A stretch of DNA of 64,000 nucleotides, from NCBI GenBank assembly GCA_964477445.1, contig CAYZED010000003.1:62001-126000 (forward strand), read 5' to 3'. Made by a program: the position numbers and the translations under genes. The notes beneath the pieces are model-generated. The model was not told the DNA's origin, searched no databases, and saw nothing but the letters and a program-made list of their open reading frames with translations. Position 1 is the first letter of the stretch. The number at the start of each line of letters is the position of its first letter. This document shows positions 52,244 to 61,161 of the stretch, piece after piece. This stretch comes from CAYZED01 sp964477445 (lineage in GTDB: Bacteria; Bacillota; Clostridia; Lutisporales; Lutisporaceae).

Positions 52244-53312
52244 TCGTAACCTCCAAAATATTCAATAACATTGAATCCATACATCCTTTAATATTTACAT
52301 TTCGCTTGAGATATTCACTGCACTTTTTTAGAATTTCAGCAACTTTCAATAGCTTTCTTATGTTCAATTTCTCTGATGATTTCTTCAGAACTTCCATCAA
52401 GTCATGATTTAAAATATTTCCACCTACTTGTTCACCGAGTTCTAGAATAACCATAATGTCTCTTATAAAAGATCTTGTAAATTCCACAAAAATTTCTGCT
52501 TCCGCTCGCGAAGTATAAAACAAGTAATCCTCGCCCAATTTACATTTACCATTAAATAATGATGAAATTATTTCTCCATTATCTGCTCTTTTTTTGAAAT
52601 ATTCGGGCTTTTCCATCATTTCAATAGCCCTTCCTATTATACCATTTGAAAATGCTGATGCAAGTTTTATTAAATCCAAGTCTTTTTCATCAAGATTTTT
52701 GTCATTAATGTCTTTTTTGCCAAGGTTTTTTTCATCCAAGTCTTTTTCATCAAAATCTTCTTTGCTGTTCCGCTTTTTTAAATAAGTCACTATTTCACTA
52801 TTCGAAACGGCTTTTACGCGGAAGCTCTGACATCTTGATATAACTGTGGGCAAAAGATTTCCGGGATTTTCAGCTAAGATAAAAAAAACCGTCAATATCG
52901 GAGGTTCCTCTAGTGTTTTAAGAAAAGCGTTTTGAGAGTCAATTGTCATTTTATCGGCTCTATCTATAATTACTACCTTGTACCCAGACGTATATGGTTT
53001 CTTCGAAACATCTGATACCACTTGGTTAATTTGCTTAATTTTTATTGACGCACCGTCTGGTCTAACCCATTCTATATTTGGGTGATTTCCACTATCTGCT
53101 CTCTTACATGAAGGACATTTGTCGCAAGGTTTTAGCTCTCCTTCTATATTCGCAGTACAATTAATCGCTTTCGCGAATACTTCTGCAATTGACTTTTTCC
53201 CAATACCTGCCAGCCCATAAAAAAGATAGGCATTACCAATTTTATTCTTTGATAAAGCCTCTTTAAGACTGTCTATTATATAAGTTTGTCCAACAATGTC
53301 AGTATAATTCAT
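52236..53312 (-). CDS. holB: DNA polymerase III subunit delta'
   Basis: 358-residue clamp-loader subunit. The modified P-loop is GLAGIGKKS near residue 35, the zinc motif CDKCPSCKRADSGNHPN lies near 65-80, and FLKTLEEPP and SRCQSFR are typical of the DnaX/HolB family. It works with DnaX and HolA to load the sliding clamp. Odd feature: residues ~178-208 are a low-complexity, 5-residue-period insertion (EKDLDEKNLGKKDINDKNL) made of 15-bp repeats. It overlaps ricT by 8 bp and follows yaaR; GGAG precedes the ATG. Confidence 0.93.
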   Translation of the reverse strand: MNYTDIVGQTYIIDSLKEALSKNKIGNAYLFYGLAGIGKKSIAEVFAKAINCTANIEGELKPCDKCPSCKRADSGNHPNIEWVRPDGASIKIKQINQVVSDVSKKPYTSGYKVVIIDRADKMTIDSQNAFLKTLEEPPILTVFFILAENPGNLLPTVISRCQSFRVKAVSNSEIVTYLKKRNSKEDFDEKDLDEKNLGKKDINDKNLDEKDLDLIKLASAFSNGIIGRAIEMMEKPEYFKKRADNGEIISSLFNGKCKLGEDYLFYTSRAEAEIFVEFTRSFIRDIMVILELGEQVGGNILNHDLMEVLKKSSEKLNIRKLLKVAEILKKCSEYLKRNVNIKGCMDSMLLNILEVTNG

Positions 53313-53347
53313 TTAAATCTCCATATGTCGGCGAAGCCGCCTTTGTT

Positions 53348-53803
53348 CTACATATATACATCGAGCAACATTCCCTTAATTGTACCTATTTTGTCCAAAA
53401 TTGAAATATTGTCTTTTTCTTCTTTCATAAACTCTCTGGAAAGCTCTTCAAGTTTGCTATTTACATTCTTAACTACTGCAAAAACTTTATGTCTTCCGCG
53501 CCTGTCAAACTGGCTGAATTTACTAAATTTCAAACTGTTTTGTACCATCTCATCAAGGAACTCACTTATTAGCTTTTTATAAGCCTTTAATTCCTTAATA
53601 TCCATACTCTTCCCTAGTTTATCCCCTTGATTTTCGATATCTGCCATCAGTTTTCGCATGCGAGTTTCGACATCTGACTCTTCATTTTTTTTCATGATGT
53701 CTCCAAAGGTCGGTTTATTAGTTAATGATTCTGCCCGCCTATCCGCATGAATACTTGTTAACGGTAATGGTACCTTTGATGACTTGATATCATTTACTTT
53801 CAT
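53348..53803 (-). CDS. yaaR: YaaR family protein (DUF327)
   Basis: 151 residues: a mostly helical protein with the DUF327 pattern MRKLMADIENQGDKLGKSMDIKELKAYKKLISEFL and FDRRGRHKVFAVVKNVNSKLEELSREFM. The function is unknown in the family. It is consistently found between darA (yaaQ) and holB in Firmicutes, as here, which supports the call. No signal peptide. Confidence 0.88.
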   Translation of the reverse strand: MKVNDIKSSKVPLPLTSIHADRRAESLTNKPTFGDIMKKNEESDVETRMRKLMADIENQGDKLGKSMDIKELKAYKKLISEFLDEMVQNSLKFSKFSQFDRRGRHKVFAVVKNVNSKLEELSREFMKEEKDNISILDKIGTIKGMLLDVYM

Positions 53804-53821
53804 GTTTCTATACCTCTGTTA

Positions 53822-54151
53822 TCAGATTTTTTCGAAACGATCAATATCTAAAACAAAAATTGTGGCGCCTCCAATAGTTACTTCCATTGGGCAAGGCACA
53901 AAAACCCCAGTAGCACTGGAAGGCATAAGAGGAGTTGTACAGTTTTGTTTTCTGCTTTTGCATACTTCTTTAACAATCCCAATAACTGTATCCACTTTTT
54001 CCTTTTCTGCACCAATCATCAATGTAGTGTTTCCTTGTTTTAAAAAACTACCTGTTGATGCCAACTCTGTAGTACTAAATCCATTTGCTCCAAGCATTTC
54101 GGTAAGCTCATCTACATCTTCATCGTGTACTACTGAAAGTATTAATTTCAT
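53822..54151 (-). CDS. darA: Cyclic-di-AMP receptor (PII-like, DarA/YaaQ)
   Basis: 109 residues, family length. MKLILSVVHDEDVDELTEML opens the PII-like fold, FSTTELASTGSFLKQGNTTLMIG is the nucleotide-binding T-loop region, and VPCPMEVTIGGATIFVLDIDRFEKI is the C-terminal strand. The trimer binds cyclic di-AMP; its effector partner is not generally known. It lies between the decarboxylase-like gene and yaaR. GGAG precedes the ATG by 9 bp. Confidence 0.93.
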   Translation of the reverse strand: MKLILSVVHDEDVDELTEMLGANGFSTTELASTGSFLKQGNTTLMIGAEKEKVDTVIGIVKEVCKSRKQNCTTPLMPSSATGVFVPCPMEVTIGGATIFVLDIDRFEKI

Positions 54152-54165
54152 AATCGTTCACTCCT

Positions 54166-55761
54166 TCAATTTTTTATTACCGTTATATAGCCCGTTCGGT
54201 TTCCTATGCTGCGATTTATTCTTATATTATGATTCATGCAAGTTCTAACATGTTCTACTAATTCCTGCGAAATCATTTCTCCTGGCATGATTAGAGGTAT
54301 CCCCGGAGGATATGGTATTAACATTTCCCCTGAGATTAGCCCTATAGCTTCTTCTATAATAATATTTTCTTTCTTAGCATCAAGCGCAATCCAAGGTTCA
54401 ATAACTTTTACACAATTTAATTTTATCGGAATATTACTAGTAATTAAATCAATCGGGATAAAAAAATTATCTTTTGTTTGCAATATACATTTAATGTTCG
54501 AGCTATTTTGAATGTTAGTCAGCTCTGAAATATCAGTTTGCTCTGAAATGTTTATCATTTCTGAAATTCTTAAAAGTGCCATGTAAACTCTTTCGAAAAC
54601 CTCTTCACTGTCAGCAAGTGTAAAAATTGCTACTATGTTAAGTATATCGGACAGTTCCACCTGGATTCTATAGTTTTCTCTGAGAATTCTTTCAATTTCT
54701 GTCCCATATATGCCATAATGCCGAAAATTTATTGTTAATCTTAACGGATCCACACTTCTTATTTCATTATAACCATTTATTTCGCTCTTAGGCGTTAATA
54801 TATCCTCATAATAAGAACCAAATTTTTCTTCGAGAATCATTATTCCTTTTAGCTTTCTTAACTTTGCCTTTAATCTCTTTCCACTCTCTATTGCCAAATC
54901 TAACATCTCAAGCCCTTTATCTGTGGAAATAAGTTCCCTTGATGCGTCAAGGCTTGCTAAGAGTAAATGGTTTGGGCTGGACGTCTGATATGCCTGTAAA
55001 TAGAACCTTAATCTCTCCATATCAATTTTTTCAATATTTCTGACATGTAACATTGAACTTCCGGTCATCGAACAAAGACATTTATGTGTACTCTGCGCCA
55101 CGATATCTGCGCCAGATTCCAACGCCGATTTTGGAAGTTTATCCGAAAAATGAAAATGTGCTCCATGAGCCTCGTCTACAATTAGTAATTTCCCTCTATT
55201 ATGCGCTTCAAACGCAATTTTTTCTAAATCTGAACATGTTCCATAAAAAGTTGGATTTGTTATCAGCACCGCCACAGCTTCCGGATTCTTATCAAAAGCT
55301 TCAGCCACCACTTCATGTTTGATCTCACGCGCTATTCCAAAATCCAAGTCAATATCAGGAACTAAATATATCGGTTTAATCTTCCCAATAACCAAGGCAT
55401 TAAAAACAGATTTATGACAATTTCTCGGTACTATTATCGAGTCTCCTTCTCTAGCTACTGTGTTAATCATTGCTAGAATTCCTGCGGTAGTGCCATTTGC
55501 TAAAAAAAACGTCTTCTCCGCACCAAACGTTTTAGCGGCAAGTTCTTCCGCCTCTCTTATCGCACCTTCAGGGTAGTGGAGGTTATCAATGTCTCCAACC
55601 TCTGTGGTATCAAACTTAAGTGCATCTTTCCAAGGAATCTCTATTTCCGCTCGTTCAAATACCGTTCCTCTTTTATGTCCAGGCATATGTAGTGGTAGAA
55701 TATCGCTCTCTCCATAATCTTTTACTATTTCCAGAATTGGCATTCTACCATTTAATTTCAA
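54166..55761 (-). CDS. Orn/Lys/Arg decarboxylase-like PLP protein (YaaO type)
   Basis: 531 residues, fold-type I. HMPGHKRG near residue 26, the PLP Asp in LLIVDEAHGAHFHFS, and the Schiff-base Lys in AQSTHKCLCSMTGSSML near residue 230 are standard for the SpeA/YaaO branch that decarboxylates arginine or lysine. A C-terminal domain follows, ending in PYPPGIPLIMPGE. The start is a TTG behind GAGAGGAAACG; an ATG seven codons in is the alternative. It heads the darA-yaaR-holB-ricT operon as in Bacillus, but tmk, normally next, is missing. The substrate is unproven. Confidence 0.88.
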   Translation of the reverse strand: MKLNGRMPILEIVKDYGESDILPLHMPGHKRGTVFERAEIEIPWKDALKFDTTEVGDIDNLHYPEGAIREAEELAAKTFGAEKTFFLANGTTAGILAMINTVAREGDSIIVPRNCHKSVFNALVIGKIKPIYLVPDIDLDFGIAREIKHEVVAEAFDKNPEAVAVLITNPTFYGTCSDLEKIAFEAHNRGKLLIVDEAHGAHFHFSDKLPKSALESGADIVAQSTHKCLCSMTGSSMLHVRNIEKIDMERLRFYLQAYQTSSPNHLLLASLDASRELISTDKGLEMLDLAIESGKRLKAKLRKLKGIMILEEKFGSYYEDILTPKSEINGYNEIRSVDPLRLTINFRHYGIYGTEIERILRENYRIQVELSDILNIVAIFTLADSEEVFERVYMALLRISEMINISEQTDISELTNIQNSSNIKCILQTKDNFFIPIDLITSNIPIKLNCVKVIEPWIALDAKKENIIIEEAIGLISGEMLIPYPPGIPLIMPGEMISQELVEHVRTCMNHNIRINRSIGNRTGYITVIKN

Positions 55762-55875
55762 AATTAACGTTTCCTCTCTTAATTACTAATGCTATTCACG
55801 ATCTGATGCGTTCATCAATTAATACTTTCTCCATTAGCTAATTCATCTATTTGTATTTTGTCTCTATCAGCGTTT

Positions 55876-56499
55876 TTATCTGTTAATGTTTTTTGAATAT
55901 ACCCCTTCAAATTTCTTTGGCTCAGTACTATAGATATTCCCACCATAGCTATCAATTGCGACGATTAAAGGGAATTCTTCTACCGTCAGTTTATATATTG
56001 CTTCAGCTCCTAGTTCAGGATACGCAATCATTTCCTGTTTCTTAATGATTTCTGCAATAGCAGCTCCCGCGCCACCTATCGCCGCAAAATATACTGCTCC
56101 ATTTTTTTTCATTGATTCAATCACGTCTGGCGTCCGATCGCCTTTTCCAATCATAATTTTAATTCCTCGATCAAGAAGATATGCTGCGTATTTATCCATT
56201 CTCCCAGAAGTAGTCGGTCCATACGGCCCCACTATCTTTCCAGGCTTCGCAGGGCATGGACCTGCATAGTATATTCCTGCATTTTCTAACTGAAAAGGTG
56301 CTCCTTTTCCACTTTCAATATCAGCAATAATCTTTACATGTGCTGCATCTCTGGCAGAGTATATAGTACCTGAGAGCAATATTTTGTCTCCGGCTTTTAA
56401 CGTTTTTAATGTATCGCCTAAATTATCCATTTTTATTTCAATATATTCGTTGTTTTTGGTGTTTTCGTTTTTTCCATTATTTTCTTTGTTTTCGATCAT
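55876..56499 (-). CDS. fumB-like: Fumarate hydratase class I, beta subunit
   Basis: 207 residues: the C-terminal half of class I fumarases (L(+)-tartrate dehydratase beta-like). Motifs are GTIYSARDAAH, AGPCPAKPGKIVGPYGPTTSGRMD and AAIGGAGAAI. With the alpha subunit it interconverts fumarate and malate. A low-complexity Asn/Lys/Glu leader of about 20 residues precedes the domain. It lies 90 bp behind the alpha gene; GGAGG precedes the ATG. L-tartrate dehydratase is the main alternative. Confidence 0.88.
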   Translation of the reverse strand: MIENKENNGKNENTKNNEYIEIKMDNLGDTLKTLKAGDKILLSGTIYSARDAAHVKIIADIESGKGAPFQLENAGIYYAGPCPAKPGKIVGPYGPTTSGRMDKYAAYLLDRGIKIMIGKGDRTPDVIESMKKNGAVYFAAIGGAGAAIAEIIKKQEMIAYPELGAEAIYKLTVEEFPLIVAIDSYGGNIYSTEPKKFEGVYSKNINR

Positions 56500-56589
56500 C
56501 TTTTTCCTCCACTTAAGAAATGCTGCGCATTAGAATAACTTGAAGTCTTCTATGAAACAGTTTCTTAAAGAATTCAATTTCTTCACTGT

Positions 56590-57432
56590 TTATAGAACCA
56601 TTTCCTTATGTCTAGACGCATGACAAGTAATATTTACTGCCACAGGAAGTCCAGCTATATGTGTAGGATAAGTCTCAATTTTAACGCCAAGTGCAGTATA
56701 TATCCCACCCATACCTTGCGGTCCAATTCCTAAATCATTTATTTTAACAAAGAGTTCCTCTTCAAGTTCTCTATAATAATCATCTTTATTCTTATCTCTT
56801 AGATCACGAAGCAGCGATTTTTTTGCGAGAAGTGCCGCCTTTTCCATAGTTCCCCCAATTCCAACGCCTACAATAATAGGAGGACATGGATTTCCCCCAG
56901 CTTTTTTAACGGTTTCAACTATGAAGTCAACCACGCCTTCTCTTCCATCGGAAGGCTTAAGCATTTTCAGGGCGCTCATGTTTTCACTTCCAAAACCTTT
57001 TGGCATAACCGAAATTTTGATCTGGTTTCCTTCAACAATGGTCATATGGATAACCGCAGGTGCATTATTTCCTGTATTCTTTCTATTTAAAGGATCGGAA
57101 ACAACAGATTTGCGCATATATCCTTCTGTGTATGCAGACGCTACGCCCAAATTCACAGCTTTTTCGAGATTTCCACCCTTAATATGCACATCTTGTCCTA
57201 TTTCCAGGAAAATTACTGCCATACCTGTGTCCTGACACATTGGCACGTCGTCTTTAGCTGCTAAATCGGCATTTTCTGCTAAACGACAAAAAATCTCTCG
57301 TCCAAGTTCTGAGAGCTCTTTTTCTTTTCCTTTTTCTAATGCTTTTCTGACATCTTCATTCAAATGACAATTTGCATTAATTAACATCCTTTTAATCGCG
57401 TCGGTAATTTCCGATACATATATCTCTCTCAT
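56590..57432 (-). CDS. fumA-like: Fumarate hydratase class I, alpha subunit
   Basis: 280 residues, the Fe-S N-terminal half of two-subunit class I fumarases. Cluster and active-site motifs are PMCQDTGMAV near residue 65, GSENMSALKML, CPPIIVGVGIGG near 188 and NITCHASRHKEM at the end. The ATG at 57432 follows GGAGG; a TTG one codon earlier is the other possibility. The beta gene is next downstream. Tartrate dehydratase alpha shares these motifs, so the substrate rests on general likelihood. Confidence 0.9.
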   Translation of the reverse strand: MREIYVSEITDAIKRMLINANCHLNEDVRKALEKGKEKELSELGREIFCRLAENADLAAKDDVPMCQDTGMAVIFLEIGQDVHIKGGNLEKAVNLGVASAYTEGYMRKSVVSDPLNRKNTGNNAPAVIHMTIVEGNQIKISVMPKGFGSENMSALKMLKPSDGREGVVDFIVETVKKAGGNPCPPIIVGVGIGGTMEKAALLAKKSLLRDLRDKNKDDYYRELEEELFVKINDLGIGPQGMGGIYTALGVKIETYPTHIAGLPVAVNITCHASRHKEMVL

Positions 57433-57510
57433 CAAAATCCTCCGAAAATATGTGAATAATATTCCTATTTATCTTCCATCAACACTATTATAACAGGAAT
57501 TTTTGAATTT

Positions 57511-58233
57511 TCACTCAATTTCGTCCAAAAAAGCTATCATTTGTTCAAAATCCTTTTTCCCGTCGATTTCAATGCCACTACTTACATCTACACCATCCAA
57601 TTCTTCTATTCCTGCTCTGCTTCTAACATTCTTGGAATTAAGTCCTCCCGCCAGTATTATCAGTCTATTCGGGAAATTTTTTCGAATAGATTTTATTGCA
57701 TTATTTGCTACTTCCAAATTAATTTTTTCTCCTGTACCACCGGCTTCTTTTTCACTATATTTATCGATCAAAAAACCATCGACGTTATCTGGAAAATCAT
57801 ACCCTGTAGTATTTATTGAACTTTTTGTCGAATTTTTTGTCGAGCTTTTTATTGAACTATTTGTTAATCTGTCAATCTCAAAATTATCATCTGAAAGCCT
57901 TATCGCTTTCCAAATTTTACTTTTCAAGCCTTTTTCATTTAAGCATTTTTTTAGTTCTGATACATAAGTTTTATCTTCATGCCCATGTAATTGAACTACA
58001 TCAAGCCCAACTTGCACTGCCTGTATAACGAAATCGATATTTTCATCCACAAAAACGCCCACACTCTTAATCTCATTATCAAGTTTTTTGAGTAGGCTTT
58101 CCAATTCGGTAAGACTTATTTTCCTCTTACTCTTTGATAAAACAAATCCCGCAAAATCTGGTTTTGCGCTATTAATGTATTCCACATCTGTTTCATTCCT
58201 TAAACCGCAAAATTTAACTAAAACTTTTCTCAT
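57511..58233 (-). CDS. trpF: Phosphoribosylanthranilate isomerase
   Basis: 240 residues, a (beta/alpha)8 barrel. VKFCGLRN near residue 6 has the catalytic Cys, VQLHGHE near 97 and ILAGGLNSKNV near 195 bind the phosphate, and GVDVSSGIE closes the barrel. It converts N-(5-phosphoribosyl)anthranilate to CdRP. It is longer than usual because of a Ser/Thr/Lys/Asn-rich insertion at about residues 121-143 (NSSIKSSTKNSTKSSINTT) built of 15-bp units. It is the last gene of the trp operon. GGAG precedes the ATG. Confidence 0.93.
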   Translation of the reverse strand: MRKVLVKFCGLRNETDVEYINSAKPDFAGFVLSKSKRKISLTELESLLKKLDNEIKSVGVFVDENIDFVIQAVQVGLDVVQLHGHEDKTYVSELKKCLNEKGLKSKIWKAIRLSDDNFEIDRLTNSSIKSSTKNSTKSSINTTGYDFPDNVDGFLIDKYSEKEAGGTGEKINLEVANNAIKSIRKNFPNRLIILAGGLNSKNVRSRAGIEELDGVDVSSGIEIDGKKDFEQMIAFLDEIE

Positions 58234-58318
58234 TTATCTTTCTCCTTCGCGATTCATTCTTATCCGTAAATATTGCTCTTCAGCGCTATTTCCGGAGTTT
58301 TTTCAAGAGTTTTTATTT

Positions 58319-59122
58319 CTATTCTAGCCCCTTTAGGTCTTTTATTAGCTCTGTCCTATTATTTGAACGCATTAAGCTCTCTCCTACCAAAATTCCTTTA
58401 TATCCACAGTTCCTCAATCTTAAAGAATCCTCTTTTGTGAAAATACCACTCTCACTAATTTTTAAACAGTTTTCAGGGATTACTCTTGCTAAATTTTCAG
58501 ATATCTGAAGGTCAGTTATAAAAGTCTTTAGGTTTCTGTTATTTACACCGATTATTTCAGCTCCTGCAGTGATTGCCCTTTTGACTTCTATTTCATCATG
58601 AACTTCAAATAACACATCAAGTTCAAGTTTTTTTGATAGCCTAAAAAATGCCGATAATTCATGATCTTCTAGTGCCGCACATATTAGCAAAATTGCAGAT
58701 GCTCCTATAATTTTGGCCTCAAAAATCTGAAATTCATCAATAATGAAATCCTTCCTAAGAATCGGTCGCGTTACCTCTTTAGATATCACGGAGATATATT
58801 TTTCATCCCCAAAAAAATGATCCTTTTCTGTCAAAACTGAAAGAGCATCCGCTCCACCAGCATCATATTCTAGCGCTATTTTTAGCGGATCAAAATTTTG
58901 CTCAATAATCCCTCTTGATGGAGATCCTTTTTTTACTTCAGCTATTATCCCCATTCCTTTTGCATCAGAAATAGCTTTTCTAAAAGAATTCGCTAGTTTT
59001 GGTATTTCAATACGCTCTTCCATTAAAAGCTTCACACCATTTATATCCGCCTCTTTTTCAGAGATGAGTCTTATTTTCCGGTCTCTTATAATTTTCGAGA
59101 GTATATCATCTTTCATATGCAT
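58319..59122 (-). CDS. trpC: Indole-3-glycerol phosphate synthase
   Basis: 267 residues from the ATG at 59122, which follows GGAG by 8 bp; the frame is open 27 codons further upstream without support. Motifs are IAEVKKGSPSRG, LSVLTEKDHFFG, ILRKDFIIDEFQI and EIIGVNNRNLKTF, with ISESGI near the end. It decarboxylates and cyclises CdRP to indole glycerol phosphate. It lies between trpD and trpF. Confidence 0.95.
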   Translation of the reverse strand: MHMKDDILSKIIRDRKIRLISEKEADINGVKLLMEERIEIPKLANSFRKAISDAKGMGIIAEVKKGSPSRGIIEQNFDPLKIALEYDAGGADALSVLTEKDHFFGDEKYISVISKEVTRPILRKDFIIDEFQIFEAKIIGASAILLICAALEDHELSAFFRLSKKLELDVLFEVHDEIEVKRAITAGAEIIGVNNRNLKTFITDLQISENLARVIPENCLKISESGIFTKEDSLRLRNCGYKGILVGESLMRSNNRTELIKDLKGLE

Positions 59123-59226
59123 TTTAATTCTCCGTCCCTTACAATTTCTTCTTTTTAATATGTTATTCTGTCTGAAAAATTTTGACTCGTTAGGGTCGTT
59201 CAATTAGGTTTGGTTAACTGGGTACT

Positions 59227-60252
59227 TTAGTTTTCAGAAAAAATTTTCAAATATGTCTCCAGCGATTTCAACGCTTTTCCTGAAGAAATGCTCTCTCTCG
59301 CTATTTTAATGCCCTCTTCAATTGATTCAGTAATTCCAGAAACATAGATTGCCGCTCCTGCGTTCATTATTGCAATATCTGCTTTTGGCCCGGCTTCTCC
59401 AGACAAAATATTTTTTAAAACATTCGCACACGCTTCAGCGTTTCCACCTGAAAGTTCGCTAATGTCTGCTCTTTCTATTCCAAAGTCCTCTGGACAAATT
59501 TCATATTTTTTTATCTTCCCGTTATTCACTTCACAAATAGTAGTTGGCCCTGACAGAGATATCTCATCTAACCCATCTGCGCCATGTACTACTAGCGCTC
59601 GCTTCAAACCTTTTCTTAAAACAACTTCTCCCACTAGGTCTACCAATTCTTTGCTATACACACCAAGTAATTGTCTTTCTGCACCTGCTGGATTAATTAG
59701 TGGTCCAAGTATATTAAATACTGTTCTAAAGCCGAGCTCTCGTCTAACTTCCATTGCATGCTTGATTGCACTGTGATGATTTGGCGCAAATAGAAATATA
59801 AAACCTGATTCTTCAATGCTTTTTTTTGCGTTATCCACAGAGAGTGTTCGCTCTTCGGTAATTTTTGCCCCCAATTTTTCTAGAACATCTGCACCTCCGC
59901 AACTACTGGTAATAGAGCGATTGCCGTGTTTTGCGATTTTTGCTCCAGCTCCTGCAGCTATAAAAGCCGCAGTAGTGCTTATGTTGAAAGTGCCGCGGCT
60001 GTCACCTCCAGTACCGCAAGTATCCACAAGGTTTGGTGTATTTAGTGATAACTTATTTGCTTTCGTTTCTAATTCTTTCACAAAACCCAAAACCTCTTCT
60101 GCTGCTTCACCTTTAATCTTTAGTGAGGTTAAAAAAACTGCCATATCTAATTTTGAGGCATTTCCGCTAAGTATTTCTGCCATTGCAGCTCCAGCTTCTT
60201 CTTTTGATAGATCTTTTTTATCAATTAATTTTTTTATGCCCTGTTTTAACAT
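59227..60252 (-). CDS. trpD: Anthranilate phosphoribosyltransferase
   Basis: 341 residues from the ATG at 60252 behind GGAAG; an in-frame GTG three codons earlier is possible. The PRPP-binding motif is DTCGTGGDSRGTFNIST near residue 80, and KHGNRSITSSCGGADVLE near 110 and HHSAIKHAMEVRRELGFRTVFNILGPL follow. It adds phosphoribose to anthranilate. Separate from trpG here, since the glutaminase is fused to TrpE. Confidence 0.95.
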   Translation of the reverse strand: MLKQGIKKLIDKKDLSKEEAGAAMAEILSGNASKLDMAVFLTSLKIKGEAAEEVLGFVKELETKANKLSLNTPNLVDTCGTGGDSRGTFNISTTAAFIAAGAGAKIAKHGNRSITSSCGGADVLEKLGAKITEERTLSVDNAKKSIEESGFIFLFAPNHHSAIKHAMEVRRELGFRTVFNILGPLINPAGAERQLLGVYSKELVDLVGEVVLRKGLKRALVVHGADGLDEISLSGPTTICEVNNGKIKKYEICPEDFGIERADISELSGGNAEACANVLKNILSGEAGPKADIAIMNAGAAIYVSGITESIEEGIKIARESISSGKALKSLETYLKIFSEN

Positions 60253-60273
60253 AATTTTCACTTCCTATACTTT

Positions 60274-61161
60274 TTAAGTCGCTTTCGCAAAAGTCGCTTC
60301 GCAAATTTCCTTCATAAAAACTTCTAATCCTTCGATGCCTTCTTCTTTTAATATTCTAAGAAGTTTGCTGCCAATTACTGCGATATCGCAATTTCCCTTT
60401 AATGAATTAATGTCTTTAGCGCCTTGAATCCCGAAACCAACTGCTAGCGGTAGTTTTGAGCTATCTCGTCTTCTTTTTATTTCACTAAGTATATCCTCCG
60501 AAAAACTTGTTTTCACCCCTGTTACACCAGTTCTCGGTACATAATATACAAAACCGCTTCCAATTTCACATAACATTTTAAGTCTTTCATCACTTGTATA
60601 AGGAGTGCAAATTGGTACTATATCAATTCCTATTTCCTTTCCCTTAACATAGAGCTCTAATCCATCTTCAGGAGGACAATCTGGAACGATTAATCCGATA
60701 ATCCCAATTTCTTTACACCTAATTAGAAATTTTTCTATCCCGTATTTAAACACAATATTTAGATAAGTCATAAAAAGCGTTGGAATTTTGTATTTTTTTA
60801 TCATTTCTTCAGCAAAATTAAAACATTCTTCAACTTTTACTCCTTTAGCCACTGCCGCTTGGTTTGCTTCCATAAAAACAGCTCCATCAGCCATTGGCTC
60901 TGAGAAAGGAATCTGCAATTCCACGAAATCAACGCCATTCTTTTTAAACACAGCTATTGCTTTTTCGTTGGTCTGAAAATCTGGATAGCCAAGAAGTTGG
61001 TGTGTCATGATTTTTATGTTTTTGTGATTTGCTTCATCAGATTTCTTATCAGCATTATTATCCGCATTATTATCCGCATTATTATCAACTTTATTATCAG
61101 TATTTTCATTATTGACTGTTCTTTCAACTGAATTATTTAAATGTTTTATCAACTTCCCCAC
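60274..61161 (-). CDS. trpA: Tryptophan synthase alpha subunit
   Basis: About 295 residues. The barrel begins near residue 50 (MTHQLLGYPDFQTN) and carries the catalytic Glu in FVELQIPFSEPMADG, the Asp in GLIVPDCPPEDG, YYVPRTGVTG and GFGIQGAKDI. It cleaves indole glycerol phosphate to indole and glyceraldehyde 3-phosphate. The ~45-residue N-terminal extension is low complexity (D-N-N-A repeats from 12-bp units). The start codon is GTG, and the gene overlaps the end of trpB by 29 bp. Confidence 0.93.
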   Translation of the reverse strand: MGKLIKHLNNSVERTVNNENTDNKVDNNADNNADNNADKKSDEANHKNIKIMTHQLLGYPDFQTNEKAIAVFKKNGVDFVELQIPFSEPMADGAVFMEANQAAVAKGVKVEECFNFAEEMIKKYKIPTLFMTYLNIVFKYGIEKFLIRCKEIGIIGLIVPDCPPEDGLELYVKGKEIGIDIVPICTPYTSDERLKMLCEIGSGFVYYVPRTGVTGVKTSFSEDILSEIKRRRDSSKLPLAVGFGIQGAKDINSLKGNCDIAVIGSKLLRILKEEGIEGLEVFMKEICEATFAKAT

